The notes beneath the pieces were generated by a model, which worked only from the letters and a program-made list of their open reading frames with translations, did not search any database and was not told the DNA's origin. Below are positions 17,601 to 26,089 of a stretch of DNA of 64,000 nt, one piece after another; within the stretch, counting starts at the first letter, position 1; each line of letters begins with the position of its first letter. Source of the stretch: DATAOG01 sp963753685 (GTDB lineage Bacteria > Pseudomonadota > Alphaproteobacteria > Geminicoccales > Geminicoccaceae); assembly GCA_963753685.1 (NCBI GenBank), contig CAVWDE010000005.1, positions 186,001-250,000 on the forward strand, in the 5' to 3' direction. Both the position numbers and the translations under genes were made by a program.

Positions 17601-19322
17601 TCAATCGGTCCGATGGTAGCGCAGAATCGTCGCGATATTCTCGTAGGACAAAGCGTGCTTCGGGTCGACTTCGATCGATTTCCGATAGTCGATCAGGGCC
17701 TCGCGGTAATGGCCCAGCTTTTGCTGGATGTATCCGAGATTGTAGTATGACCAGAAGAAGGAGTGATTGGCGGCGATCGCTGCCCGGTAGTGTTTGATGG
17801 CACCGGCGTAGTCGCCGTGCTTCTGGAGGATGTAGCCGAGATTGTAGTGGGCGAAGGCATGTCGCGGCGCGTAGCGGAGTGTCAGCAGGTACTTCTGCCG
17901 CGCGCCTTCCTCGTCGCCCTGTTGCTGCAGCAGATAGCCCCAGTCGTAATAGGTCGCGGCGTGCTGCGGGTTGGCGTCGGCGGCCATGCGGTAGGCCTCG
18001 ATCGCCTGCGCGACATCGCCCTTCTGCTGCAGCCGATGGGCGAGTTCGTACAGCGGATCGTCGTCCTCGGCCTGCGGTTCGGTCAGCGCGGCAGTCCGGA
18101 CCTCGACCGCCGTGAACTTACTGCCGGCAGCGAGACCCGCAGTCCCGGGGTCGATCCGGGGTGGCGTCTGCTGAGCCGCCGCGCTGAGCTGCTCCAGGCC
18201 GGGCCGCGCCGGCGCGGGATCGCTCGACGCGGCCGCGGCCGCCGGGACCGGTGCTTCGGGGGCGCTCGAGGATCTGGCAGGCTGGAGATCGCCGGTTGCG
18301 GCGGTCACCGCCGGGACCGGTGCTTCGGGGGCGATCGATGATCTGGTGGGCTGGAGATCGCCGGTCGCGGCGGCCACCGCCGGAACCGGTGCTTCGGGAG
18401 CGCTCGAGGATCTGGTGGGCTGGAGATCGCCGGTCGCGGCGGCGGCCGTGCGAACCGGGGGGGCGGTCTCGACGGAGGATCCCGAGGGGACGGAACCGGT
18501 GGCGGCGGAGGCCGCAGGGACCGAAGGGGTGGCTTCGACCGGGGGTCCGGAAGGCTCGAGATCAATCGCCGTGGCGGCCCCGTCGGCGACCAATTCGGTC
18601 GCGGCCGGCGGATCGGGCGGCAGGTTCGCGATCAGCTGCGGGTCGCGGACCGTCTCCTGCGTCGGACCATTCGCCGGCGGATATCGATCGGGCGTCGGAG
18701 GTGCCCGGACCAGACCGTCGGCGAGCGTCGGCAAATCGCTGGTCTGGGCGCGGTCCTGGCCGCCGGTCAGCTCGAACGGCGCGATCAGCGCGATCAGCGC
18801 GACGGACGCGATCCCGGCTCCGGCGGCCAGTACGGCCGTGCGCAGCAAGCTCGGCGGGCCGAGCGCCTGCCCGAGGCTAACGCGCGACGCCCAGTCACCG
18901 CGCCGCGGCCGAGCGAACCGCGCCGGGGCCTCGGCCAGACCCGCCTGGCCACGCGCCTCCGACTCGGGCGGATCGCCGGGCGGGATCGCGCCCCAGGCCC
19001 CAGGGTCCGGTCCCAACGCCCCGGCCGCCTGGATCGCCGCGACGAAGCGTGCGAACCGCAGACCGCGTCCGGGCCGCGGCGCCCAGCGTCGATCCTCCAG
19101 ACGGCCGGCGGTATTCGGGGAAGCGCCGTTGTGCATCGCAAAGCCGCGCTCGGACGGGGTCAGGCCCAAGTTCACCCGGGCTGGCCCTGCGCGTAGGAAA
19201 CGTGGCTGGATCACGGGCCGCGATCGCGATGGCGCAGTCTGGAGGCGTGCCGGCAGCGGCCGAAAGACCGGCGTCCCGAGTTTGGTCGCCGCATCGTCGC
19301 CTCCGTCACGATCCACGGTCAT
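17601..19322 (-). CDS. Membrane-anchored TPR protein with a Pro/Ala-rich repeat linker
   Basis: 573 residues if started at ATG 19322; ATG 19136 is an alternative. A basic, proline-rich N-terminus (to about 155) is followed by one membrane helix (LLRTAVLAAGAGIASVALIALIAPF). Then comes a low-complexity Ala/Pro/Ser/Thr region with three near-identical 23-residue repeats, and finally five TPR-like units (ELAHRLQQKGDVAQAIEAYR, YYDWGYLLQQQGDEEGARQKY, HYNLGYILQKHGDYAGAIKHY, YYNLGYIQQKLGHYREALIDY). The TPR array likely docks a partner outside or inside the membrane. The partner is unknown. It is convergent with the ThDP enzyme gene. Confidence 0.8.
   Translation of the reverse strand: MTVDRDGGDDAATKLGTPVFRPLPARLQTAPSRSRPVIQPRFLRAGPARVNLGLTPSERGFAMHNGASPNTAGRLEDRRWAPRPGRGLRFARFVAAIQAAGALGPDPGAWGAIPPGDPPESEARGQAGLAEAPARFARPRRGDWASRVSLGQALGPPSLLRTAVLAAGAGIASVALIALIAPFELTGGQDRAQTSDLPTLADGLVRAPPTPDRYPPANGPTQETVRDPQLIANLPPDPPAATELVADGAATAIDLEPSGPPVEATPSVPAASAATGSVPSGSSVETAPPVRTAAAATGDLQPTRSSSAPEAPVPAVAAATGDLQPTRSSIAPEAPVPAVTAATGDLQPARSSSAPEAPVPAAAAASSDPAPARPGLEQLSAAAQQTPPRIDPGTAGLAAGSKFTAVEVRTAALTEPQAEDDDPLYELAHRLQQKGDVAQAIEAYRMAADANPQHAATYYDWGYLLQQQGDEEGARQKYLLTLRYAPRHAFAHYNLGYILQKHGDYAGAIKHYRAAIAANHSFFWSYYNLGYIQQKLGHYREALIDYRKSIEVDPKHALSYENIATILRYHRTD
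18230..18439 (-). repeat. Three tandem 69-bp repeats inside the TPR gene
   Basis: The string ggctggagatcgccgg recurs at 18280, 18349 and 18418, an exact 69-base period. Each unit codes for 23 residues of the type ATGDLQPTRSSSAPEAPVPA. Sequence identity between copies is high, including synonymous positions, so the expansion looks recent. The reading frame is kept, so copy number may vary between strains and change only linker length. Confidence 0.85.
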
Positions 19323-19805
19323 GGCCCTGGAGTCCTGGAAATGATCGGCCGGGGCGCGGCACGGTCGATCATGCGAGGCTTGGTTGTTCGGTTCTGCGCA
19401 ACATCCCCATCACAAATCAGCCACAGACTAGCAAAGGAACAGGAAGAATCAAGCCGGATAACACTATTAAGGGTTATCTGCCCCGGTCATGACCAGATAC
19501 GGTGGTATGAGTTTCATGCGCCACAGGATATGGTAGCGCGGTCGGGCGGGCAACCGACGACGCACGGTCCCAGCGGCGCCGGCGCCGCACCCGCAACCGG
19601 GCTCTTTGAGCCAGTCATGAGGCTTTCGACCCGATCCGCGATCCGTGCGGCCACCACATCCTCGCTGCCGCACCTGGGAATTGCAGTCCTGGTCCCGCGC
19701 AGGTGGTCGTGCTGATCGACCGGTAGTTGGCGAGCGGTGGGAGGCAAGCCCGCCTCTGGCCGGCGCCAAGTTTTTACCAGCGCGTCACGACTGCCTCACA
19801 AATCG
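19323..19805. other. Intergenic region with a small inverted repeat
   Basis: 483 bases without a credible gene; the short frames here lack coding character. The stretch 19395-19500 is visibly AT-richer than its surroundings. It holds an inverted repeat GATAAC (19457-19462) / GTTATC (19473-19478) with a 10-base spacer, upstream of the TPR gene on the minus strand. This may be an operator or part of its promoter, but no clear -10/-35 pair was found. Confidence 0.35.
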
Positions 19806-19979
19806 TCAGCTCAGGCGCAGAATGTCGACGAACAGGACGCGCAGGCAGAACAGGAGCGCGATGCAGCCGAACAGCGTGCGCACGAGATCGCGCTCGCCGT
19901 CCGGATTGCGATAGGTGATGCCGTGATAGGCAATCGCGGCCGTGACCAGCACGAAGACCCAGTTGACCAGGCTCTCCAC
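19806..19979 (-). CDS. Very small (57-residue) membrane protein
   Basis: Starts at GTG 19979, only 12 bases after the stop of the gene upstream on the same strand, and ends at TGA 19806-19808. The translation begins VESLVNWVFVLVTAAIAYHG and contains two hydrophobic helices (VNWVFVLVTAAIAY and LFGCIALLFCLRVLFVDIL) separated by a charged loop RNPDGERDLVR. Codon third positions are almost all G or C, as in real genes of this genome. It has no recognisable family. It appears to be cotranscribed with the 142-residue membrane protein upstream. Confidence 0.6.
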   Translation of the reverse strand: MESLVNWVFVLVTAAIAYHGITYRNPDGERDLVRTLFGCIALLFCLRVLFVDILRLS

Positions 19980-19991
19980 CGCCAGGGACCG

Positions 19992-20420
19992 TCAATAACA
20001 GGGTGGGAGATAGCAGGACTGATACCAGGGGGCCAGCTGGGCGACGGTCGCGGCGCCGGTCAGCAGAGTGCCGAAGATCACGGTCAGCCAGAGGAAGTAG
20101 CGCAGGCCCCGGTTGTACATGTCCATGGACAAGGGTTTGGGCAGGATGCCGTAGGCCTTTGGGTCCAGGCCGCCGATCTCGGCTTTGGCGACCACCTCGC
20201 GCGCCAGCTGGCGAACCCAGAGCGGCACCTGACCGTGGAACATGTAGGGCAGATAGAGCTGCTCGAGATCGCGCTCGGCAATCCTGGTGCCGTACCAGCG
20301 CCGATAGGCGATGCCGAACAGCTCGAACTCGGTGACCTCGAGGAGCGCGGCCGACTCCAGCACGTCGGCGACATCCGCCGACATCTTCTTTTCGTCGAAG
20401 AACAGCCGCCGTGTTCGCAT
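19992..20420 (-). CDS. Hypothetical protein with a C-terminal membrane helix
   Basis: 142 residues from ATG 20420. The soluble N-terminal part (MSADVADVLESAALLEVTEFELFGIAYRRWYG) is acidic and aromatic. One membrane helix (YFLWLTVIFGTLLTGAATVAQL) lies near the C-terminus, which ends with a short Cys/Pro tail (CYLPPCY). The FELFGIAYRRWYG segment and the ADVLESAA motif look conserved, but I do not recognise the family. It lies 80 bases downstream of thyX and 12 bases upstream of the 57-residue membrane gene, all on the same strand. Confidence 0.7.
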   Translation of the reverse strand: MRTRRLFFDEKKMSADVADVLESAALLEVTEFELFGIAYRRWYGTRIAERDLEQLYLPYMFHGQVPLWVRQLAREVVAKAEIGGLDPKAYGILPKPLSMDMYNRGLRYFLWLTVIFGTLLTGAATVAQLAPWYQSCYLPPCY

Positions 20421-20500
20421 TCAGGCTCATGCTCTGGCCGGGCCCGGGCTCTGCCGGTCAGGATAGCCGCCGCGGCCACGATACGCCAACGGTGATGATC

Positions 20501-21436
20501 TCAGCCGAGTTCCAGGAGCGCCTGCAGCTCGCGCCACTCGCGCGCGCTGAGACCGCTGTCCGCCTGCTCGACCGGCTCACCCTTGATCAGGCGGCGGACG
20601 GCCGCGAGCGCCTTGGCCGACAGCGCCCTGCCCTCGAGCCGGTAGTCGACGAAGGCGGCGTGGGTCAGCGGCACCCAGCGATGCACGACGTCGAGCAGGA
20701 CCTCGGCATAGGCCCTAATCTCATACTGAGCATGAGGATCTGCTCGTAACATAATGAAATGAAGGAGATTGTGTAGATCAGTCTTCCAGTACCACTCGGT
20801 GTAGGTATTGAGCGGCAGGACGATCCGCGCGAGCTCGCGCGCGAGCCCGGCGCGATCGGGATCGAGCGGCTGACCGGCCTCGTCCAGGTTGAGCAGGCCG
20901 AGGTAGCGCTCATAGGCGCTCTCGGCGTTGCGCGCCAGCATGCGCTGCACCGCCTCGGCCTCGGCGCCCTCGAGCACGGCGCCGCGGCCCTGCCGGTTGC
21001 CGGTCGACTGGACCGCGAGATGGTCGGCCGCCGGCTGGTAGAACTCGTCCTGCATGACCGAATAGCGGGCCGAGTACTCGTTGACGTTGGCGGTCCGGTG
21101 CCGGATCCACTGCCTGGCGACGAAGATCGGCAGCTTGACGTGCAACTTCAGCTCGCACATCTCGAATGGGCTCGTGTGGCGCATGCGCATCAAATAGTTG
21201 ATCAGGCCGCGGTCGTCGCTGACCTGCCTGGTGCCGCGGCCATAGGAGACGCGCGCCGCCTGCACGATCGCGCCGTCATCGCCCATGTAGTCGATCACCC
21301 GCACAAAGCCTTGATCGAGCACCGGCAAAGCCTGGTACAGGATCGCCTCCAGCGCCGGCACCACGGCGCGCCGGGTCGGCGCGGCGCCTGCGCGCAGCGC
21401 TTCGATCTCCTGCTCCTGCTCCCTGGAGAGCGGCAT
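20501..21436 (-). CDS. thyX: Flavin-dependent thymidylate synthase ThyX
   Basis: 311 residues from ATG 21436. The ThyX signature RHRTANVNEYSARYS is intact, preceded by SPFEMCELKLHVKLPIFVARQW. The later dUMP/FAD-contact region KTDLHNLLHFIMLRADPHAQYEIRAYAE is also intact. It methylates dUMP to dTMP using methylene-tetrahydrofolate with NADPH and FAD. It carries an N-terminal extension of about 35 residues before the core, as in other alphaproteobacterial forms. About 30 codons around 20712-20810, coding for the conserved late motif, use A/T-ending codons (CTA, TTA, CGA, AGG, ATT, CAT), unlike the rest of the gene. Confidence 0.95.
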   Translation of the reverse strand: MPLSREQEQEIEALRAGAAPTRRAVVPALEAILYQALPVLDQGFVRVIDYMGDDGAIVQAARVSYGRGTRQVSDDRGLINYLMRMRHTSPFEMCELKLHVKLPIFVARQWIRHRTANVNEYSARYSVMQDEFYQPAADHLAVQSTGNRQGRGAVLEGAEAEAVQRMLARNAESAYERYLGLLNLDEAGQPLDPDRAGLARELARIVLPLNTYTEWYWKTDLHNLLHFIMLRADPHAQYEIRAYAEVLLDVVHRWVPLTHAAFVDYRLEGRALSAKALAAVRRLIKGEPVEQADSGLSAREWRELQALLELG

Positions 21437-21578
21437 CGCTCGACTCCTCGCTGACCGACGGCGCCGGGCCGCCCGCGGTGATTGGATCACATCGCACCCG
21501 ACCGGTCGAGACTGGCTTGCAGCCACAGGATCGGGTCTCTAGCCTGCCCGGCATCGATCGCAGCGGACGGAGGCGGCG

Positions 21579-23528
21579 ATGCGGCGGCCCTTGGCCATCG
21601 CGCTCGCGCTGGCGCTCCAAGGAGGGGCAGGGGAGGCCCACGCGATGTCTGGCTGGAGCGTCTACGGCGGCGATCCGGGCGGCACGCGCTATTCGCCCTT
21701 GGGCGAGATCGACCGCAGCAACGTCGCCCGGCTCGAAGTCGCCTGGAGCTACCGGACCGGCGAGCTCGGCGCCGGCTTCGCGACCCGGGACAAGCTCGCC
21801 TTCGAGGCGACGCCCATCCTGGTCGACGGCCGGCTCTATCTCTCGACCCCGACCGACCAGGTGATCGCCCTCGACCCGGCGAGCGGGCGCGAGCTCTGGC
21901 GCTACGATCCCAAGATCGACCGCGGTCGCCGCTACGCCGAGGCGACCTCGCGCGGGGTCAGCGCCTGGCGCGACCCCGATGGCGATCCGGCGGGCCCTTG
22001 TGCGCTCCGGATCTTCATCGGCACGCTCGACGGCCGGCTGATCGCCCTCGATGGCGCAAGCGGGCGACCCTGCGCCGATTTCGGCGCCGGTGGTGCGGTC
22101 GACCTGAGCCGGGACATCAGGCCGACCCAGCCCGGCCAGTACGCGGTGACCTCGCCGCCCGCGATCGCCGGCGACCTGGTGATCACGGGCTCGGCGATCG
22201 GCGACAACCGGGCGGTCGAGCTCGAGCTCGGGACGGTGCGCGCATTCGACGCCCGGACCGGCCAGCGGCGCTGGGCCTGGGACCCGATCCCGCGCGCCGG
22301 GGACGACCCGGAGCATGGCAGCTGGCAGTCGGCGCAGGTGGCGCGCACCGGCGCCGCCAATGCCTGGTCGATCCTCTCGGTCGACCCGGACCGCGATCTC
22401 GTGTTCATCCCGACCGGCACGCCGAGCCCGGACTTCTATGGTGGCGAGCGCCTCGGCGACAATCGCTACGCCAACTCGGTCGTGGCGCTCCGGGCCTCGA
22501 CCGGCGAGCTGATCTGGCACCAGCAACTGGTCCATCACGACCTCTGGGACTACGACCTGCCGGCCCAGCCGGTGCTGGTCGATCTGGCACGGGACGGCGG
22601 CCCCATCCCGGCTCTGATCCAGGCGACCAAGATGGGCGCGTTGTTCACGTTCGACCGGACGAGCGGCAAGCCGCTGTTCGCGATCGAGGAGCGGCCGGTG
22701 CCGCAGGGCGGTGTCGCCGGCGAGCAGCTGTCGCCGACCCAGCCGTTCCCGCTGGCGCCGCCGCCCTTGGTCTCGCAGGCGCCGGTCACCCCGGCCGACG
22801 CCTGGGGCCTGATCCTCTGGGACCAGTGGCGCTGTCGCAAGCTGATCGAGCGCTACCGCTCGGAGGGCATCTATACGCCGCCCTCGACCCAGGGCACGAT
22901 CATGAACCCGGGCTACGCCGGCGGCGTCAACTGGGGCAGCCTCGCGTTCGAGCCCGAGCGCCAGCTCGCGATCGTCAACGCCATGCAGGTGCCGATGGTG
23001 GTGACCCTGGTGCCGCGCGCGGACCTCGCGGGCATGGCGGGCTCGAAGGAGTTCGAAAAATCCGAGTTCGGGCGCCAGGAAGGCACGCCCTACGGCATCC
23101 GCCGCGAGGTCCTGATGTCGCCGCTCGGCATCCCCTGCACGGCGCCACCCTGGGGCACGCTCAGCGCGGTCGACATGAAGGCGGGCACGATCCGCTGGCA
23201 GGTGCCGCTCGGCACGACCCGCCGCGAGGCCCCGCTGGCGCTGAACTGGGGCATGCCGAACCTCGGCGGGCCGATCGTCACCGCGGGCGGCCTGATCTTC
23301 ATCGCCGCCGCCACCGACGATGCGCTCCGCGCCTTCGACGTCGACACCGGCCAGGAGCTCTGGCACGCCGATCTGCCGGCCGGCGGCCAGGCGACGCCGA
23401 TGACCTACCAGCTGGACGCCACCGGCAAGCAATACGTGGTGATCGCCGCGGGCGGCCACGGCGGCCTCGACACGACCCGCGGCGACTTCGTGGTCGCCTT
23501 CGCCCTGCCCGATCGGCCGCGCAAGTAG
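21579..23528 (+). CDS. PQQ-dependent dehydrogenase (soluble, quinoprotein glucose dehydrogenase-like)
   Basis: 649 residues with a cleavable signal peptide (PLAIALALALQGGAGEAHA). The mature protein starts SGWSVYGGDPGGTRYSPL, a canonical quinoprotein N-terminus. It then shows the propeller repeats: PTDQVIALDPASGRELWRYDP, GTLDGRLIALDGASGRP, ASTGELIWHQQLVHHDLWDYD (PQQ and metal region) and CTAPPWGTLSAVDMKAGTIRW. No N-terminal membrane helices of the E. coli Gcd type and no haem C motif CxxCH are present, so an external electron acceptor is needed. It is likely a periplasmic sugar or alcohol dehydrogenase. No PQQ biosynthesis genes are in the window. Confidence 0.9.
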   Translation: MRRPLAIALALALQGGAGEAHAMSGWSVYGGDPGGTRYSPLGEIDRSNVARLEVAWSYRTGELGAGFATRDKLAFEATPILVDGRLYLSTPTDQVIALDPASGRELWRYDPKIDRGRRYAEATSRGVSAWRDPDGDPAGPCALRIFIGTLDGRLIALDGASGRPCADFGAGGAVDLSRDIRPTQPGQYAVTSPPAIAGDLVITGSAIGDNRAVELELGTVRAFDARTGQRRWAWDPIPRAGDDPEHGSWQSAQVARTGAANAWSILSVDPDRDLVFIPTGTPSPDFYGGERLGDNRYANSVVALRASTGELIWHQQLVHHDLWDYDLPAQPVLVDLARDGGPIPALIQATKMGALFTFDRTSGKPLFAIEERPVPQGGVAGEQLSPTQPFPLAPPPLVSQAPVTPADAWGLILWDQWRCRKLIERYRSEGIYTPPSTQGTIMNPGYAGGVNWGSLAFEPERQLAIVNAMQVPMVVTLVPRADLAGMAGSKEFEKSEFGRQEGTPYGIRREVLMSPLGIPCTAPPWGTLSAVDMKAGTIRWQVPLGTTRREAPLALNWGMPNLGGPIVTAGGLIFIAAATDDALRAFDVDTGQELWHADLPAGGQATPMTYQLDATGKQYVVIAAGGHGGLDTTRGDFVVAFALPDRPRK

Positions 23529-23689
23529 AAAACCGCTCGCGAGGGAGGGATGGGCCCGTTGAGCGATCGCGGTGCTCCTTGCCCAACAAAACGAAAGTTC
23601 GTTTGGCAAATCGAAGCCGCCCGCTCCGCCAGCGCAATCCCAGGCGGGGGCCAGACGAGCCACGCGGCCGCCCGCGCAGCCGGTCCCCC

Positions 23690-23718
23690 TTCCAAGGTGC
23701 CGGCAGGGTCCCTATATT
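23690..23718 (+). promoter_or_regulatory. Candidate promoter of the tmRNA gene
   Basis: A TATATT hexamer at 23713-23718 matches the -10 consensus in five of six bases and lies 17 bases after a weak -35 candidate TTCCAA (23690-23695). Transcription would start near 23725, just before the first segment needed for the acceptor piece of the tmRNA. The strength of the -10 in a very GC-rich region is the main support. Confidence 0.45.
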
Positions 23719-23726
23719 GGGAATGT

Positions 23727-24008
23727 CGGCCTCGGTCGACTATGGCGATAAACGCCGTTCGGAATAAGCGTAGCGGACCCGGGGGCAGTACCCGGCGCCT
23801 CCACCAAATCCCGCCTGGGGCGACCCGGTCGGGTGCGCTTAGGGGGGCGAAACAGGCTCGACGCGCGTGGTAAAGGGACGGTTTTTGCCCGGCATGGTAC
23901 CGCCGTTATCGGGCCAAGCTTAGAGATGCCAACGACAACCGTATGGCTCTCGCTGCCTAGTCATAGGTAAGCGCGGCTCGGGGGGCGCCGGGCAACAGAA
24001 GCCCCCCA
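23727..24008 (+). ncRNA. ssrA: Circularly permuted two-piece tmRNA (ssrA)
   Basis: The acceptor piece comes first and ends GGCGCCTCCACCA at 23806. After a spacer of about 36 bases the coding piece begins GGGGGCGAAACAGGCTCGAC at 23843. The acceptor stem GGGGGCG (23843-23849) pairs with CGCCTCC (23796-23802) over seven bases with a G3-U70 wobble, the alanine identity element. The tag frame starts at GCC 23928 and reads ANDNRMALAA before TAG 23958-23960. A hairpin GGGGGGC/GCCCCCC (23980-23986 with 24001-24007) closes the coding piece. The order acceptor-spacer-coding is the permuted form typical of Alphaproteobacteria. Together with SmpB it rescues stalled ribosomes. The outer ends are approximate. 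Confidence 0.93.
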
Positions 24009-24071
24009 CTTCCATGCGGTCGCGGGCCCGGCCCCCGATCGAGCCGAGGTCCGTGGATCGACCACGCCAGC

Positions 24072-24581
24072 ATGCCCGCACCCCAACTCGATTACGGCCA
24101 GCTGGTCGAGCGCGCGCTTCGGCGGGTGGTGCAGGACGCGCTGCAGGTGGTCGCCGAGCAGGGCCTGCCCGGCGGGCATCATTTCTACATCACCTTCCGC
24201 ACCGATCATCCCGGCGTCGTCCTCGACGAGGCGCTGCGCGCGCGCTACCCGACCGACATGACCATCGTGCTCCAGCATGAATACTGGGGCCTCGAGGTCG
24301 GGCCGGACGGGTTCGCCGTGACCTTGAGCTTCAATACGATCGCGCATCGCCTCGAGGTGCCATTCGAGGCGATCCGGGTGTTCGCCGACCCGAGTGTCGA
24401 GTTCGGCCTCCAGTTCACGGCCCCTGATGCACCGGTCGAGGCGACGCCGGCCGCCCCGTCGGCGGCGGTCGCGGAGCTGCGCGCGCCGTCGCCGGAGACC
24501 GCGGGCCCCGCGCCGGATGCAGCACCCGCCGAGGCCGGTAGCGCCGAGGTTGTGACCCTGGATCGATTTCGCAAGAAGTAG
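24072..24581 (+). CDS. sspB: SspB-family ClpXP adaptor for ssrA-tagged proteins
   Basis: 169 residues from ATG 24072. The folded domain about 1-115 has the alphaproteobacterial SspB pattern: YGQLVERALRRVVQDAL, HHFYITFRTDHPGVVLDEALR, MTIVLQHEYWGLEV, FAVTLSFNTIAHRLEVPFEAIRVFADPSVEFGLQF. An Ala/Pro-rich linker follows and the C-terminus ends VVTLDRFRKK, matching the short ClpX-docking tail of the family. It binds ssrA-tagged proteins and delivers them to ClpXP. It lies about 60 bases downstream of the tmRNA gene that writes the tag, and before fumC. Confidence 0.9.
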   Translation: MPAPQLDYGQLVERALRRVVQDALQVVAEQGLPGGHHFYITFRTDHPGVVLDEALRARYPTDMTIVLQHEYWGLEVGPDGFAVTLSFNTIAHRLEVPFEAIRVFADPSVEFGLQFTAPDAPVEATPAAPSAAVAELRAPSPETAGPAPDAAPAEAGSAEVVTLDRFRKK

Positions 24582-24621
24582 CGGCGCCTCCGCAGACGGC
24601 CGGACGCGCGCCCTTCGGCGA

Positions 24622-24651
24622 TTGACAGGGTTCGGGCGCCGGGCCTTGATG
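24622..24651 (+). promoter_or_regulatory. Weak promoter candidate before fumC
   Basis: A perfect TTGACA (24622-24627) is followed, 18 bases on, by TTGATG (24646-24651), a poor -10. It lies in the 102-base gap between sspB and fumC. The match at -35 is exact but the -10 is doubtful; fumC could equally be read through from upstream. Confidence 0.3.
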
Positions 24652-24683
24652 GACGGGCGGCGATTGCAACCACAGGTGTAACG

Positions 24684-26085
24684 ATGTCCGGCGACAAGCG
24701 AATGCGCGTTGAAACCGACACCTTCGGCCCGATCGAGGTGCCAGCCGATCGCTATTGGGGCGCCCAGACCCAGCGCAGCCTGCAGAACTTCCGGATCGGC
24801 ACCGAAACCATGCCGGCGCCGCTGGTGTGCGCGCTCGGCTTGGTCGAAGCGCGCCGCCGCGCGCGCCAATCGCGACCTGGGCGTGCTCGAGCCGCGCCTG
24901 GCGGATGCCATCGTGCGCGCGGCCCAGGAGGTGGCCGACGGCAAGCTCGCCGAGCATTTCCCGCTGGTGGTCTGGCAGACCGGCTCGGGCACCCAGAGCA
25001 ACATGAACGCCAACGAGGTGATCGCCAACCGGGCCAACGAGATGCTGGGCGCGCCGCTCGGCAGCAAGTCGCCGGTCCACCCCAACGACCACGTCAACCG
25101 CAGCCAGTCCTCGAACGATACCTTCCCGACCGCGATGCACATCGCCGCCGTGCAGCAGGTCCACCAGCAGCTGCTGCCGGCGCTCGAGCACCTGCTGGCC
25201 GGGCTGCAGGCCAAGGCCGCCGCCTTCAAGGACGTCGTCAAGATCGGCCGCACCCATCTCCAGGACGCGACCCCGCTGACGCTCGGCCAGGAGTTCTCAG
25301 GCTACGTCCAGCAGGTCGCCTACGGCATCGCAAGGGTCCGGCAGACGCTGCCGCGCGTCTCCCAGCTGGCACAGGGCGGCACCGCGGTCGGCACCGGCCT
25401 GAACGCCCCGCCTGGTTTCGCCGAGCGCTTCGCCGAGGAGGTCAGGGCGCTGACCGGCCTGCCGTTCACGAGCGCCGACAACAAGTTCGAAGCGCTGGCC
25501 GCCCACGACGCCCTGGTCGAGCTCTCGGGCGCCTTGAACGTGGTCGCGGTCAGCCTGACTAAGATCGCGAACGACATCCGCCTGCTCGGCTCGGGCCCGC
25601 GCTGCGGCTTCGGCGAGCTGCGCCTGCCCGAGAACGAGCCCGGCTCCTCGATCATGCCGGGCAAGGTCAACCCGACCCAGTGCGAGGCGCTGACCATGGT
25701 CACGACCCAGGTCATGGGCAATCACGTCACGGTCACCATCGCCGGCGCCAACGGCCACTTCGAGCTCAACGTCTACAAACCGGTGATCATCTACAACGTG
25801 CTGCAGTCGATCCGCCTGCTGGCCGACGGGGCGCGCAGCTTCACCGACAAGTGCGTGGCCGGCATCGAGGCCGATCGCGAGCGGATCGAGGAGCTGCTGC
25901 ACCGCTCCTTGATGCTGGTGACCGCCCTCAATCCCAAGATCGGCTACGACAATGCCGCCAAGGTCGCGAAGAAGGCCTACGCCGAGGGCACGTCCTTGAA
26001 GGAGGCCGCGCTGGCGCTCGATCTCCTGACCGCCGAGGAGTTCGACCAGCTGGTCCGGCCCGAGCGCATGCTGGGACCGGCCTGA
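24684..26085 (+). CDS. fumC: Class II fumarate hydratase (one frame shift)
   Basis: Starts at ATG 24684 (or 24702) with TDTFGPIEVPADRYWGAQTQRSLQNF. The frame shifts at about 24846, where GGTCGAAG carries one surplus base: the first frame gives VEARRRARQ, the next gives KRAAARANRDLGVLEP, the normal family text. After that the enzyme is complete: WQTGSGTQSNMNANEVIANRA, HPNDHVNRSQSSNDTFPTAM, KIGRTHLQDATPLTLGQEFSGY and the superfamily signature GSSIMPGKVNPTQCE. Corrected length is about 466 residues. It interconverts fumarate and malate in the TCA cycle without an iron-sulfur cluster. Confidence 0.93.
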
Positions 26086-26089
26086 AGTC

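Noticed and set aside
21276..23663. 795-residue open frame on the minus strand opposite the PQQ dehydrogenase
   Set aside because: Shadow of a strong, motif-complete gene; its own translation has no domain.
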